Shown one piece after another: positions 54,355 to 63,238 of a stretch of 64,000 nucleotides of DNA. A program made the position numbers and the translations under genes. Position 1 is the stretch's first letter; each line of letters starts with the position of its first letter. Origin of the DNA: Rhodococcus sp. Z13. GTDB taxonomy: Bacteria; Actinomycetota; Actinomycetes; Mycobacteriales; Mycobacteriaceae. The notes beneath the pieces were generated by a model. That model was not told the origin of the DNA. It saw nothing but the letters and a program-made list of their open reading frames with translations, and did no database searches. Where the stretch lies: NCBI RefSeq assembly GCF_025837095.1, contig NZ_CP107551.1:3590668-3654667 (forward strand), in the 5' to 3' direction.

Positions 54355-55548
54355 GTGTCGGCTTCCACCGCGGTCCGGGTCGCCGGGCCGGCAGCGGTCC
54401 TCGCCGCCTTCCTCGCCGCCGGTGTCGCCGTGCTCGTCCTCGCGATCGGTGAGTCCGTGCTACCTGCTGCGACCCGCAGCGAGGCCGGGCCCGTCGTCTC
54501 GGCGGTCCTGGCCGTGCTCGCGGCGGCGGGTCTGCAACGCACCGGGTCGCGGCGCACCGCGTGGGCGCTGGCCGCCGGCGCGGTGGTGGTGCTGGCCTCG
54601 GTCCGCTATCTGGTCCCCGCCGACGCCTCGGCCGACACCCTCACCGTCATGGGTCTGGTGGTCGCCGCGACGACCGGTGTGCTGCTCGGCGCCGCGACCG
54701 CCGCGGCCTGGGGGTCCCCGGACGGCCAGTGGGTGCTCGTCGCCGGGGGCTGGTCCGCCTTCCTCGTCGCCGCGGCCGTCGGCACCGAGATCCCGTTCGA
54801 GGTCGTGCGGTGGACGGTGCCTCAGTGGACGCTGGTCGTCGCGCTCGTCGCGACCCTCGCCGCGGCGCTGACGATTCCCGTCGGGATGCGGGTGCAGCGC
54901 GCCGATCCGCGCCTGCTCGCGATGGCGATCGGGGCGGCGGCCGTCCTGTCGGTGGGCTACCTCCTGCTCGGCGACCTGGTGTCCGACCGGGCGACGAGCG
55001 CCGGGCTGTTGTCCTGGCTGATCGTCGGGGGTGCCCTCACCGTCACCGTCGTCGGCGCCGAGATCACCGCGCGGGTCGTGGCGCCGGGTGACGACCGGTT
55101 CGTCCTCACCGTCACCGGTGCCCTGGCCGCGTCCTATCCGATGGTCGCGGAGGTGTGGTCGGGCATGCAGACGTCGATCATGCCGTGGTGGGTGCTGCTC
55201 GTCGTGGTCGCCGCGGTGGTCGCCGGGGTGCGGCTGGCCGGCTACATGCCCTACGCGCTACCCGGCCTGCTGCTCGCGGCGGCGGTGACGGCGGCGACGG
55301 TGTGGTGGCCGGACGAGATCGGCGACGGGATCCCGCTGGCGGTGCGGGCCGCGCTCGTCGCGCTCGGGACGGGACTGGCGCTCGGGGCGTCGCTGCCGGG
55401 GTCGACGTCGGTGGCCGCGCTGGGTCTGGCATTGCCGGTGCCGATGGCCGCGGTGATCGGCGCGGTGTGGGTGATGCCCGCCGATCCGAAGTGGGTCGTT
55501 CTCGCGCTGGTCGCCACCGCCTCGGTGTGCGCCTGGCAGGTGCGCTAG
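54355..55548 (+). CDS. Integral membrane protein of unknown function
   Basis: This 397-residue protein is nearly all hydrophobic, with about eleven or twelve membrane segments and no recognisable family signature. Its GTG start lies one base after the ATPase stop, so the two are translated together and may cooperate, for instance as a membrane partner of the ATPase. A transporter or a membrane scaffold are both possible. Confidence 0.75.
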   Translation: MSASTAVRVAGPAAVLAAFLAAGVAVLVLAIGESVLPAATRSEAGPVVSAVLAVLAAAGLQRTGSRRTAWALAAGAVVVLASVRYLVPADASADTLTVMGLVVAATTGVLLGAATAAAWGSPDGQWVLVAGGWSAFLVAAAVGTEIPFEVVRWTVPQWTLVVALVATLAAALTIPVGMRVQRADPRLLAMAIGAAAVLSVGYLLLGDLVSDRATSAGLLSWLIVGGALTVTVVGAEITARVVAPGDDRFVLTVTGALAASYPMVAEVWSGMQTSIMPWWVLLVVVAAVVAGVRLAGYMPYALPGLLLAAAVTAATVWWPDEIGDGIPLAVRAALVALGTGLALGASLPGSTSVAALGLALPVPMAAVIGAVWVMPADPKWVVLALVATASVCAWQVR

Positions 55549-55747
55549 CGAATTCCTCGCAACCCCCCGATTCGCAAGTCTGTGAAGACTGCCGTTAGGA
55601 TGGTCACATCCGTTTTGCCCGATGGCGAGCGGCGTGCATGTCGGGGCGTTCCCCGTTTCGGCGGTGTGCCGTGCGCTGTGTGGACAGCAAGGCGAACAGC
55701 CGATCAGCTTCACCCCGCCGACAGGCCCGACCCCGACGGAGTGCCAT
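55549..55747. other. Spacer before the mrp operon
   Basis: These 199 bases contain no supported gene. They should hold the mrp promoter; TGGTCACATCCG-type sequences near 55600 give no clear consensus. Confidence 0.4.
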
Positions 55748-58585
55748 TTGCTCGCCATACTCGTCGCCCACGCGGTCGCCGCACTTCTGGCGCCGCCCCT
55801 GGTCAGAGTCATGGGGAGAAACGCGTTCCTACCGCTGGCGCTGGTGCCGCTCGCGAGCCTGGGCTGGGTGGTCGCGCACTGGGGCACCGAGCAGCGGGTG
55901 CAGATCACCTGGGCCTCGACCCTGTCGATGGACCTCGACCTGCGCTTCGACACCCTCGCGTCGATCATGTGCGTGCTGGTCCTCGGTATCGGCGCGCTGA
56001 TCCTGCTCTACTGCTCCCGCTACTTCGAGGACGACGAACCCCGGCTCGGGCTCTTCGCCGCCGAGATGGTCGCCTTCGCCGGTGCGATGTTCGGCCTGGT
56101 CGTCAGCGACAACATGCTGCTGCTCTACACCTTCTGGGAACTGACCTCGGTGCTGTCGTTCCTGCTGGTCGGGCACTACGCCGAACGCGCCTCGAGCCGC
56201 CGCGCCGCCACCCAGGCCCTGCTCGTCACCACCGCCGGTGGCCTCGCGATGCTCGTCGGCATCATCGTCCTCGGAGAGCTGGCGGGCAGCTACAACCTCT
56301 CCGACGTCGTGGCCACGGCCCCGCACGGATGGCTCGCCGGGGTGGCGATCGTCCTCGTCCTCGTCGGTGCCCTGTCGAAGTCCGCGGTCGTGCCGCTGCA
56401 CTTCTGGCTCCCGGGCGCGATGGCCGCCCCCACCCCGGTGTCCGGCTACCTGCACGCCGCGGCCATGGTCAAGGCCGGTATCTACCTCGTCGCGCGCCTG
56501 GCACCCGGCTTCGCCGACAGCCCCGCGTGGAAACCCATCGTCATCGGTCTCGGCCTGGCGTCGATGATCCTCGCCGGCTGGCGGGCCTTCCGCGCCTTCG
56601 ACCTCAAGCTCATCCTCGCCTTCGGCACCGTCAGCCAGCTCGGTTTCCTCACCGCGCTGGTCGGCACGGGCAGCCGCGAGGCGGCCCTCGCCGGCATCGC
56701 GATGATGATCGCGCACGCCATGTTCAAGGCCTGCCTGTTCATGATCGTCGGCATCATCGACCACGCCACCGGCACCCGCGACATCCGCAAGCTCGCGCAC
56801 CTCGGCAAGGCCGCCCCCTTCCTGGCGGTCCTCGCGATCATGGCGGCGTCGAGCATGGCCGGCCTGCCCGTCTTCTTCGGGTTCGTCGCGAAGGAGGCCG
56901 CGCTCGAATCCGAGCTGGTCGCGGTGGTGCTCCCGGAGTGGGCGCGCATCGTGACGACCGCGGGCATCGTGGTGGGCTCGATCCTCACCCTCGCCTACAG
57001 CATCCGGTTCGTGTGGGGCGCCTTCGGCCGCAAGCAGCTCAAGCGCCCGAGCCCGGCGGTGGAGGGCATGCACGCCCCCGGTGCGCTGCTGCTGACCGCG
57101 CCGACGATCCTCGCCTTCGCGGGCCTGGCCGCCGGTTTCGCGGCGCCGTGGATCGACCACCTGATCAGCCCCTACGCCGACACCCTCCCGACCGACCTGG
57201 CGAAGCCCTACCACCTCGCGCTGTGGCACGGCTTCACTCTGCCGCTGGGCCTGACGGCCGTGGTGATCGCCGGTGGTATCGCGCTGTATCTCGCGCACCG
57301 CACCATCGCCCGGCTGCGCTTCGAGCACCCGCCGCTCGGCAACGCCGACCGCATGTACGACGCGACGCTGCGCGGCATGGACACCCTCTCGCTGCGCCTG
57401 ACGGCCTTCCTGCAGCGCGGTTCGCTGCCGCTGACGCAGGCGACGATCCTCATCACGCTGGTACTGCTGCCCACCACCCTGATGCTCTTCTTCGGGATGA
57501 GCGCGATGCCCGCGACGCGGCCCTGGGACTCGGTGTGGCAGCTCGCGGTGGGCGTGATCATCGTGGTCGCCGCGATCACCGCGACGGTGCTGCGCAACCG
57601 CCTCGGCGGCGTCCTCGTCGTCGGTGTGACGGGCTACGGCCTCGGCGTGCTGTTCGCGCTGCAGGGCGCCCCCGACCTGGCGCTCACCCAGTTCCTCGTC
57701 GAGACCGTCACGCTGGTGATGTTCGTGCTGGTGCTGCGCAAGCTGCCGGCCGAGGTGGATCCGAGCTCCGTGGCGCGCAGCAAGCCGGCCCGCGCCCTCC
57801 TCGGCATCGTGGTGGGTCTGGCGGTCGCCGGGCTCGGCGCCTTCGCCGTGGTCGCCCGCTCCGCCGAACCGGTCTCGGTGCTGCTGCCCGACGCCGCCTA
57901 CTACGGCGGTCACGGCAAGAACGTCGTCAACGTCCTGCTCGTCGACATCCGCGCCTGGGACACCCTCGGCGAGATCTCGGTGCTGCTCGTCGCCGCGACC
58001 GGCGTGGCCAGCCTGGTGTTCCGCACCCGCCGGTTCGGCAGCGCACCCCGCGTCGCCGACGCGCCCGCCGCGCAGCTCGACGCGCTGTCCTCCAGCAACG
58101 AGACCACCTGGCTGCTCGGCGGCGACCTCATCGATCCGCGGCACCGCTCCCTCATCCTCGAGGTGACCACCCGTCTGGTGTTCCCGACGATGATGGTGCT
58201 GTCGGTCTACTTCTTCTTCTCCGGACACAACGCACCCGGTGGCGGGTTCTCCGGCGGTCTCGTCGCCGGTCTGGCGCTCGTGCTGCGGTACCTCGCCGGA
58301 GGACGCTACGAGCTCGGAGAGGCGGTTCCCATCGACGCCGGAAAGATCCTCGGCCTCGGCCTGACCTTCGCAGCCGGCACCGCGCTGGTGTCGATGTTCC
58401 TCGGCGCCCCGGCACTGTCGTCGGCGGTCCTCGAGGTGACCCTGCCGGTTCTCGGCGACATCAAGGTCGTCACGGCCCTGTTCTTCGATCTCGGCGTCTA
58501 CCTCATCGTCGTCGGCCTGATCCTCGACGTGCTCCGCAGTCTCGGTGCCCGTCTCGACGCCGAGAACGTGGGTGAGACCCGATGA
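55748..58585 (+). CDS. mrpA: Na+/H+ antiporter subunit A with fused subunit B domain
   Basis: This 945-residue protein is the large subunit of the Mrp multisubunit cation/proton antiporter. The first 500 residues resemble NADH dehydrogenase NuoL (LLYTFWELTSVLSFLLVG, HFWLPGAMAAPTPVSGYLHAAAMVKAG, and the proton-path lysines). Residues 690-750 hold the DUF4040 domain and the end (GHNAPGGGFSGGLVAGLAL) is the MrpB domain, so no separate mrpB is needed. The TTG at 55748, with GGAG 6 bases upstream, gives the best start; the frame is open from 55622. Its stop overlaps mrpC (ATGA). Confidence 0.92.
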   Translation: MLAILVAHAVAALLAPPLVRVMGRNAFLPLALVPLASLGWVVAHWGTEQRVQITWASTLSMDLDLRFDTLASIMCVLVLGIGALILLYCSRYFEDDEPRLGLFAAEMVAFAGAMFGLVVSDNMLLLYTFWELTSVLSFLLVGHYAERASSRRAATQALLVTTAGGLAMLVGIIVLGELAGSYNLSDVVATAPHGWLAGVAIVLVLVGALSKSAVVPLHFWLPGAMAAPTPVSGYLHAAAMVKAGIYLVARLAPGFADSPAWKPIVIGLGLASMILAGWRAFRAFDLKLILAFGTVSQLGFLTALVGTGSREAALAGIAMMIAHAMFKACLFMIVGIIDHATGTRDIRKLAHLGKAAPFLAVLAIMAASSMAGLPVFFGFVAKEAALESELVAVVLPEWARIVTTAGIVVGSILTLAYSIRFVWGAFGRKQLKRPSPAVEGMHAPGALLLTAPTILAFAGLAAGFAAPWIDHLISPYADTLPTDLAKPYHLALWHGFTLPLGLTAVVIAGGIALYLAHRTIARLRFEHPPLGNADRMYDATLRGMDTLSLRLTAFLQRGSLPLTQATILITLVLLPTTLMLFFGMSAMPATRPWDSVWQLAVGVIIVVAAITATVLRNRLGGVLVVGVTGYGLGVLFALQGAPDLALTQFLVETVTLVMFVLVLRKLPAEVDPSSVARSKPARALLGIVVGLAVAGLGAFAVVARSAEPVSVLLPDAAYYGGHGKNVVNVLLVDIRAWDTLGEISVLLVAATGVASLVFRTRRFGSAPRVADAPAAQLDALSSSNETTWLLGGDLIDPRHRSLILEVTTRLVFPTMMVLSVYFFFSGHNAPGGGFSGGLVAGLALVLRYLAGGRYELGEAVPIDAGKILGLGLTFAAGTALVSMFLGAPALSSAVLEVTLPVLGDIKVVTALFFDLGVYLIVVGLILDVLRSLGARLDAENVGETR

Positions 58586-59298
58586 GCGCGAACCTCACGC
58601 TGCTGGGCATCGTCGCGGTGCTCGTCGCCGCCGGCGTCTACCTGCTGCTCGAACGCAGCATCATCAAGATGCTGCTGGGCCTGCTGCTGGCCGGCAACGG
58701 CATCAACCTGCTGGTGCTCACCCTCGGCGGCCCGGCCGGGCGCGCCCCGGTGATCGGCACCGGCAGCGACCTGCACGAGGGCATGGCCGACCCGCTGGCG
58801 CAGGCGATGATCCTCACCGCCATCGTCATCACGATGGGTGTCGCGGCGTTCGTGCTGGCGCTGACCTACCGGTCCTACACCTTCCGTGCCCGCGACGAGG
58901 TCGAGAACGACCCCGAGGACACCCTGGTGTCGCAGCGGCGTCGGCTGGCCGATCTGCCCTCGCGCGACCGGTCCGACGACCCGCTCACCGGCGAGCCGAG
59001 CAAGAGCGGCGACGCGTTCGACGCCGCAGGTAATCCGATCCCGCTCGACCAGCTCAAGAACATCGAGGACCTCGAGGTCTACGAGGACCTGCACGACGGC
59101 GACTTCGACGATCCCACCGACTCCGCGTACACGCAGTACCCGGACGACCCCGGTGAGGGCACCGGCGGGAACACCGAGGCCGGGAAGGCCGGCGGGGACA
59201 CCGAGGCCGGGAAGGCCGGCAGGGACACCGAGGCCGGGAAGGCCGGCGGGGACGACGACAAGGACGACGCGACGAGCGGGAAGGAGGACCGCCGATGA
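58582..59298 (+). CDS. mrpC: Na+/H+ antiporter subunit C with repetitive acidic tail
   Basis: This is a 238-residue NuoK-like subunit. Three membrane segments fill residues 1 to about 95 (VYLLLERSIIKMLLGLLLAGNGINLLV is the signature region). The remaining 140 residues are cytoplasmic, charged and unusual, ending in three copies of a nine-residue unit (D/N)TEAGKAGG/R before DDDKDD. MrpC is normally about 110-125 residues, so the tail doubles the protein. Start and stop overlap the neighbouring mrp genes. Confidence 0.92.
   Translation: MSANLTLLGIVAVLVAAGVYLLLERSIIKMLLGLLLAGNGINLLVLTLGGPAGRAPVIGTGSDLHEGMADPLAQAMILTAIVITMGVAAFVLALTYRSYTFRARDEVENDPEDTLVSQRRRLADLPSRDRSDDPLTGEPSKSGDAFDAAGNPIPLDQLKNIEDLEVYEDLHDGDFDDPTDSAYTQYPDDPGEGTGGNTEAGKAGGDTEAGKAGRDTEAGKAGGDDDKDDATSGKEDRR
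59170..59250 (+). repeat. Three 27-bp tandem repeats inside mrpC
   Basis: Three head-to-tail units (59170-59196, 59197-59223, 59224-59250) differ at one or two bases. Each codes for (N/D)TEAGKAG(G/R). Copy number may vary between strains by slippage without breaking the frame. Confidence 0.9.
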
Positions 59299-60884
59299 AC
59301 CTCGGCCCCGCACACCTCATTCCCCTGCCCGTCCTCATCCCCCTCCTCGCCGCGGCCGTGACCCTCATCCTGGGCCGCCGCCCGCGCGCCCAGCGGTGGG
59401 TCACCGTCGCGGCGCTCGTCGCCTCGCTCGTCGTGGCGGTGGCGCTGCTGTACTACGCCGACGCCGACGGCATCGCGGTCCTGCAGATCGGTGGGTGGGA
59501 GGCGCCGATCGGCATCTCGCTCGTCCTCGACCGCCTCGCTGCGTTGATGCTGCTGGTCTCGGCGATCGTGCTGCTGTCGGTCATGCTGTTCGCCGTCGGG
59601 CAGGGTATCCACGACGGCAACGAGCAGCAGCCGGTGTCGATCTTCCTACCCACCTATCTGGCGCTGACCGCGGGCGTCAACATCGCCTTCCTCGCCGGCG
59701 ACCTGTTCAACCTGTTCGTCGGCTTCGAGGTGCTGCTCGCCGCGTCGTTCGTGCTGCTGACGCTCGGGGCGAGCGCCGACCGTGTCCGCGCCGGCGTCTC
59801 GTACGTGATGGTCTCGATGGTGTCGTCGCTGGTGTTCCTCATCGGCATCGCCCTCGCCTACGCCGCCACCGGCACGCTGAACCTCGCGCAGATGGCCGTC
59901 CGCATGGACGACATCGCCCCCGGCACCCGGGTGGCGATCTTCGGGGTGCTGCTCGTCGCCTTCGGCATCAAGGCCGCTGTCTTCCCGCTGTCGTCCTGGC
60001 TGCCCGACTCCTATCCCACCGCGCCCGCGCCGGTCACGGCGGTGTTCGCCGGTCTGCTCACCAAGGTCGGTGTGTACGCGATCATCCGCGCCCACACCCT
60101 GCTGTTCCCGGGCGGGGAGCTCGACGACGTCCTGCTCGTCGCGGGTCTGCTCACGATGATCGTCGGCATCCTCGGCGCCATCGCGCAGAACGACATCAAG
60201 CGTCTGCTGTCGTTCACCCTGGTCAGCCACATCGGCTACATGATCTTCGGGGTGGCGTTGTCGTCGCAGACCGGCCTGGCCGGTGCGGTCTACTACGTCG
60301 GCCACCACATCCTCGTGCAGACCACCCTGTTCCTCGTCGTCGGCCTGATCGAACGACAGGCCGGATCGGCGTCGCTGCGGCGCCTCGGCAGCCTCGCCCT
60401 GATGAGTCCGCTGCTGGCGATCCTGTTCCTGATCCCGGCGCTCAACCTCGGCGGCATACCGCCCTTCTCCGGTTTCATCGGCAAGGTCGCGTTGCTGCAG
60501 GCCGGCGCCGAGGACGGTTCGGTGCTGGCCTGGGTGCTCGTCGCCGGCGGTGTCGTGACCAGCCTGCTCACCCTCTACGTCGTGGCCCGCATCTGGACGA
60601 AGGCGTTCTGGCGGGCCCGCGCCGACGCCCCCGAGGGCGACCTCGCCGACATCGGCCCGTCCGCGCTGATCGACGAGTCCGCCACCGACATCTCCTTCGA
60701 GGACCGCCCCGACGTGGGGCGGATGCCCGCGGCGATGCTCGTGCCGACGGTGTGGCTGGTCGTGATCGGGGTGTCGCTGACGGTGTTCGCCGGCCCGCTC
60801 CTGGACATCAGCAACCGGGCCGCGGCGAACCTGCGCGACCGCTCCGTCTACATCGAGGCCGTGCTGGGGGGTGAGCAGGGATGA
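59295..60884 (+). CDS. mrpD: Na+/H+ antiporter subunit D
   Basis: This is a 529-residue NuoM/N-like membrane subunit with about 14 helices. FGIKAAVFPLSSWLPDSYPTAPAP and FAGLLTKVGVYAIIR hold the conserved lysines and prolines of the proton channel. It is central to cation/proton exchange together with MrpA. The start overlaps the mrpC stop and the end overlaps mrpE. Confidence 0.94.
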   Translation: MNLGPAHLIPLPVLIPLLAAAVTLILGRRPRAQRWVTVAALVASLVVAVALLYYADADGIAVLQIGGWEAPIGISLVLDRLAALMLLVSAIVLLSVMLFAVGQGIHDGNEQQPVSIFLPTYLALTAGVNIAFLAGDLFNLFVGFEVLLAASFVLLTLGASADRVRAGVSYVMVSMVSSLVFLIGIALAYAATGTLNLAQMAVRMDDIAPGTRVAIFGVLLVAFGIKAAVFPLSSWLPDSYPTAPAPVTAVFAGLLTKVGVYAIIRAHTLLFPGGELDDVLLVAGLLTMIVGILGAIAQNDIKRLLSFTLVSHIGYMIFGVALSSQTGLAGAVYYVGHHILVQTTLFLVVGLIERQAGSASLRRLGSLALMSPLLAILFLIPALNLGGIPPFSGFIGKVALLQAGAEDGSVLAWVLVAGGVVTSLLTLYVVARIWTKAFWRARADAPEGDLADIGPSALIDESATDISFEDRPDVGRMPAAMLVPTVWLVVIGVSLTVFAGPLLDISNRAAANLRDRSVYIEAVLGGEQG

Positions 60885-61432
60885 TGAAACGCTCCACCGT
60901 TCTGCGGTTGTTCGTGCTGGGGTGGATGACCCTGGTGTGGATGCTGCTGTGGGGCACCTTCAGCATCGCGAACGTCCTCGGCGGCCTGGTCGTGTCGATC
61001 CTGATCATGACGGTGCTGCCGCTGCCGCGGGTGCCCGTCGAGGGTCGTCTGCACGTGATGTCCGCGCTGCGGCTCGGCGGGGTGATCTTCGTCGAGACGA
61101 TCCGGTCGACGATCAACGTGGCGTGGCTGGCGGTCCGGCCCGCCCCGCCGCCGGTGACCGGGGTGCTGCGCTGCCGGCTGACCATCAAGTCCGACCTGGT
61201 GCTCACGCTGTGGACGGACATCATGAACAACATCCCCGGCACCATGGTCCTCGAGATCGACCAGGCCCGCCGCATCGTGTACGTGCACGTCCTCGACGTG
61301 AGCACCGACCGGGCCGTCGCCGACTTCTACCGGTCGGCGCGGCTGATCGAACGGCTCCTCGTCGACACGTTCGAGCGCGAGTCGGAATGGCAGGCCAGCC
61401 CGTGGCGCAGCGGAACGGAGGAACTGACGTGA
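60881..61432 (+). CDS. mrpE: Na+/H+ antiporter subunit E
   Basis: This is a 183-residue subunit with two N-terminal membrane segments and a cytoplasmic MrpE domain (LRCRLTIKSDLVLTLWTDIMN and PGTMVLEID are the conserved blocks). It is needed for assembly of the Mrp complex. It overlaps mrpD by four bases and mrpF by four. Confidence 0.93.
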   Translation: MMKRSTVLRLFVLGWMTLVWMLLWGTFSIANVLGGLVVSILIMTVLPLPRVPVEGRLHVMSALRLGGVIFVETIRSTINVAWLAVRPAPPPVTGVLRCRLTIKSDLVLTLWTDIMNNIPGTMVLEIDQARRIVYVHVLDVSTDRAVADFYRSARLIERLLVDTFERESEWQASPWRSGTEELT

Positions 61433-61689
61433 CCGTGATGCTCACGATCTCGGGGACGCTGCTGTTCGCGGCGGCGCTCCTGATCACCTACCGCATGGTC
61501 GCGGGCCCGAATTCCCTGGACCGGTTGGTCGCGGTCGACGCGCTGCTCGCCCTGGGGATCTGCGGGATCGCGGTCTGGGCGGTGTACACCCGCGACACCA
61601 CCGTCCTCCCCGCGACCGCCGCGCTGGCTCTGGTCGGGTTCATCGGGTCGGTGTCCGTCGCACGATTCCGGGTGCGTGACGACCAGTGA
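61429..61689 (+). CDS. mrpF: Na+/H+ antiporter subunit F
   Basis: This 86-residue protein has three membrane segments. The family motif RMVAGPNSLDRLVAVDAL follows the first. The GTG start overlaps the mrpE stop and the end overlaps mrpG, so all subunits are translationally coupled. Confidence 0.92.
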   Translation: MTVMLTISGTLLFAAALLITYRMVAGPNSLDRLVAVDALLALGICGIAVWAVYTRDTTVLPATAALALVGFIGSVSVARFRVRDDQ

Positions 61690-62003
61690 GCACGATCCTC
61701 GACGTCTTCGCGCATGTCCTGATCCTCATCGGGGCACTCGTCTCACTGACCGCCGCGATCGGCGTGGTGCGTTTCCGCGACACCCTGTCCCGCATGCATC
61801 CCGCGACGAAACCGCAGGTGGTGGGTCTGCTGTTCGTGCTCGGCGGGGCGATGATCGCGCTGCGCGGCTCGGTCGACATCTGGCTGATGGCGCTGGCGGG
61901 CATGTTCATGGTGCTCACCGCACCGGTGATCGCCCACCGCATCGGCCGCGTCGCCTACCGCGAGCAGCTCGGCCGCGACGGTCTGCTCGACGAGGACGCC
62001 TGA
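61686..62003 (+). CDS. mrpG: Na+/H+ antiporter subunit G
   Basis: This 105-residue protein has three membrane segments and the MrpG motif GVVRFRDTLSRMHPATKPQ. The GTG start overlaps the mrpF stop. It completes the six-gene A(B)CDEFG set. The gene is convergent with the carboxylate-amine ligase gene, 23 bases away. Confidence 0.92.
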   Translation: MSTILDVFAHVLILIGALVSLTAAIGVVRFRDTLSRMHPATKPQVVGLLFVLGGAMIALRGSVDIWLMALAGMFMVLTAPVIAHRIGRVAYREQLGRDGLLDEDA

Positions 62004-62026
62004 CCGGAACCGGCCGAGCGGAAGGC

Positions 62027-63148
62027 TCAGTCGCGCAGTTCCTGCACCAGCGAGTCCACCACGGCGACGAGATCGCCGCCGGTCTCCTCCTCGATGCGCC
62101 GCTGCCGCTGGTAGGACGCTCCCCGCACCGGGATGTCCGCGACCTTCGCGAGTTCGTCCTCGCACCCGAGCCGCCGCGCGGTAGGGGTGATCTGCTCGAG
62201 CAGGTCGTCGAGATCGTCGGTGACGAGCCGTTCGGTGCACGCCGGATCGAGGATCACCTCGGCGTCGAGGCCGTAACGGGCCGCGCGCCACTTGTTCTCC
62301 TTGACGTGCCAGGGCTGCAGCACCGGCAACTCCTCGCCGCGTTCGAGACATTCGTCGAAGTACACGACGAGAGAGTGCACGAACGCCACGAGTGCGGACA
62401 GTTCGGCACGGTTGGTGATGCCGTCGAACACCCGGACCTCGAGCGTCCCCCATTTCGGGGCGGGCCGGATGTCCCAGTGCATGCCGCCCGGATGGCTGAT
62501 GACACCGGACCGGAGCTGGTCGTCGATGAACTGCGCGTACTGCGCCCAGTCGGCGAAGTGGTAGGGCAGACCGGCAGTGGGCAGCTGCTGGAACATCAGC
62601 GCCCGGTTGCTGGCGTAGCCGGTGTCGTAACCGGCCCAGATCGGGGAGGACGCCGACAGCGCCAGCATGTGCGGATACTTCACGAGCATCGCGTTGAGGA
62701 TGGGGATGACCTTCTCCGCCGACGAGACGCCGACGTGCACGTGCACGCCCCAGATGAGCATCTGCCGTCCCCACCAGCGGGTGCGGTCGACCATCTCGTC
62801 GTAGTCCGGGGAGGAGGTGACGATCTGGTCGGTCCACTGCGCGAAGGGGTGGGTGCCGGCGCACATGAGGTCGACACCGAACGGGTCCGCGGCGCGGCGT
62901 AGCAGCGACAGCGACTCGGTGAGGTCGTCCACGGCCTCGGCGACCGTGTCGTGGACGTCGGTGACGAGTTCGACGGTGTTGCGCAGGAATTCCTTGGTCA
63001 ACCGCGGGGTCTCCCCCGCGATCGCCTTCACCTCGTCGAAGACGACCGCCGCGCTGTTGGAGAGATCGCGAGTGGTCTTGTCCACGAGAGCGATCTCCCA
63101 TTCCACACCGAGTGTGGGGCGGGGCGAACCCGGAAACGCGACTGCCAC
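62027..63148 (-). CDS. Glutamate-cysteine ligase-like carboxylate-amine ligase (YbdK type)
   Basis: This 373-residue protein is of the GCS2 group. LGVEWEIALVD carries metal glutamates; GVHVHVGV and the end segment (KWRAARYGLDAEV) are further ATP and metal blocks. Known members join glutamate to an amine with weak glutamate-cysteine ligase activity; mycolic-acid bacteria use mycothiol, so the substrate here is not clear. A GTG at 63148 has a possible GGA site; a TTG at 63160 is also open but touches the upstream terminator. As I recall, the orthologue next to sodC in M. tuberculosis is Rv0433. Confidence 0.88.
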   Translation of the reverse strand: MAVAFPGSPRPTLGVEWEIALVDKTTRDLSNSAAVVFDEVKAIAGETPRLTKEFLRNTVELVTDVHDTVAEAVDDLTESLSLLRRAADPFGVDLMCAGTHPFAQWTDQIVTSSPDYDEMVDRTRWWGRQMLIWGVHVHVGVSSAEKVIPILNAMLVKYPHMLALSASSPIWAGYDTGYASNRALMFQQLPTAGLPYHFADWAQYAQFIDDQLRSGVISHPGGMHWDIRPAPKWGTLEVRVFDGITNRAELSALVAFVHSLVVYFDECLERGEELPVLQPWHVKENKWRAARYGLDAEVILDPACTERLVTDDLDDLLEQITPTARRLGCEDELAKVADIPVRGASYQRQRRIEEETGGDLVAVVDSLVQELRD

Positions 63149-63160
63149 GTCTCGATCCAA

Positions 63161-63204
63161 CCACAGGGCCCCGCAGACCGAAGACGATCTGCGGGGCCCT
63201 GTGG
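63161..63204. terminator. Very strong hairpin between sodC and the ligase gene
   Basis: CCACAGGGCCCCGCAGA and its exact complement form a 17-bp stem with a 10-base loop. It lies 35 bases after the sodC stop and directly before the ligase start, so it should end sodC transcription. Confidence 0.85.
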
Positions 63205-63238
63205 CTGGAATTACGTGGGCGGTCGGATGCCGTCCCGA

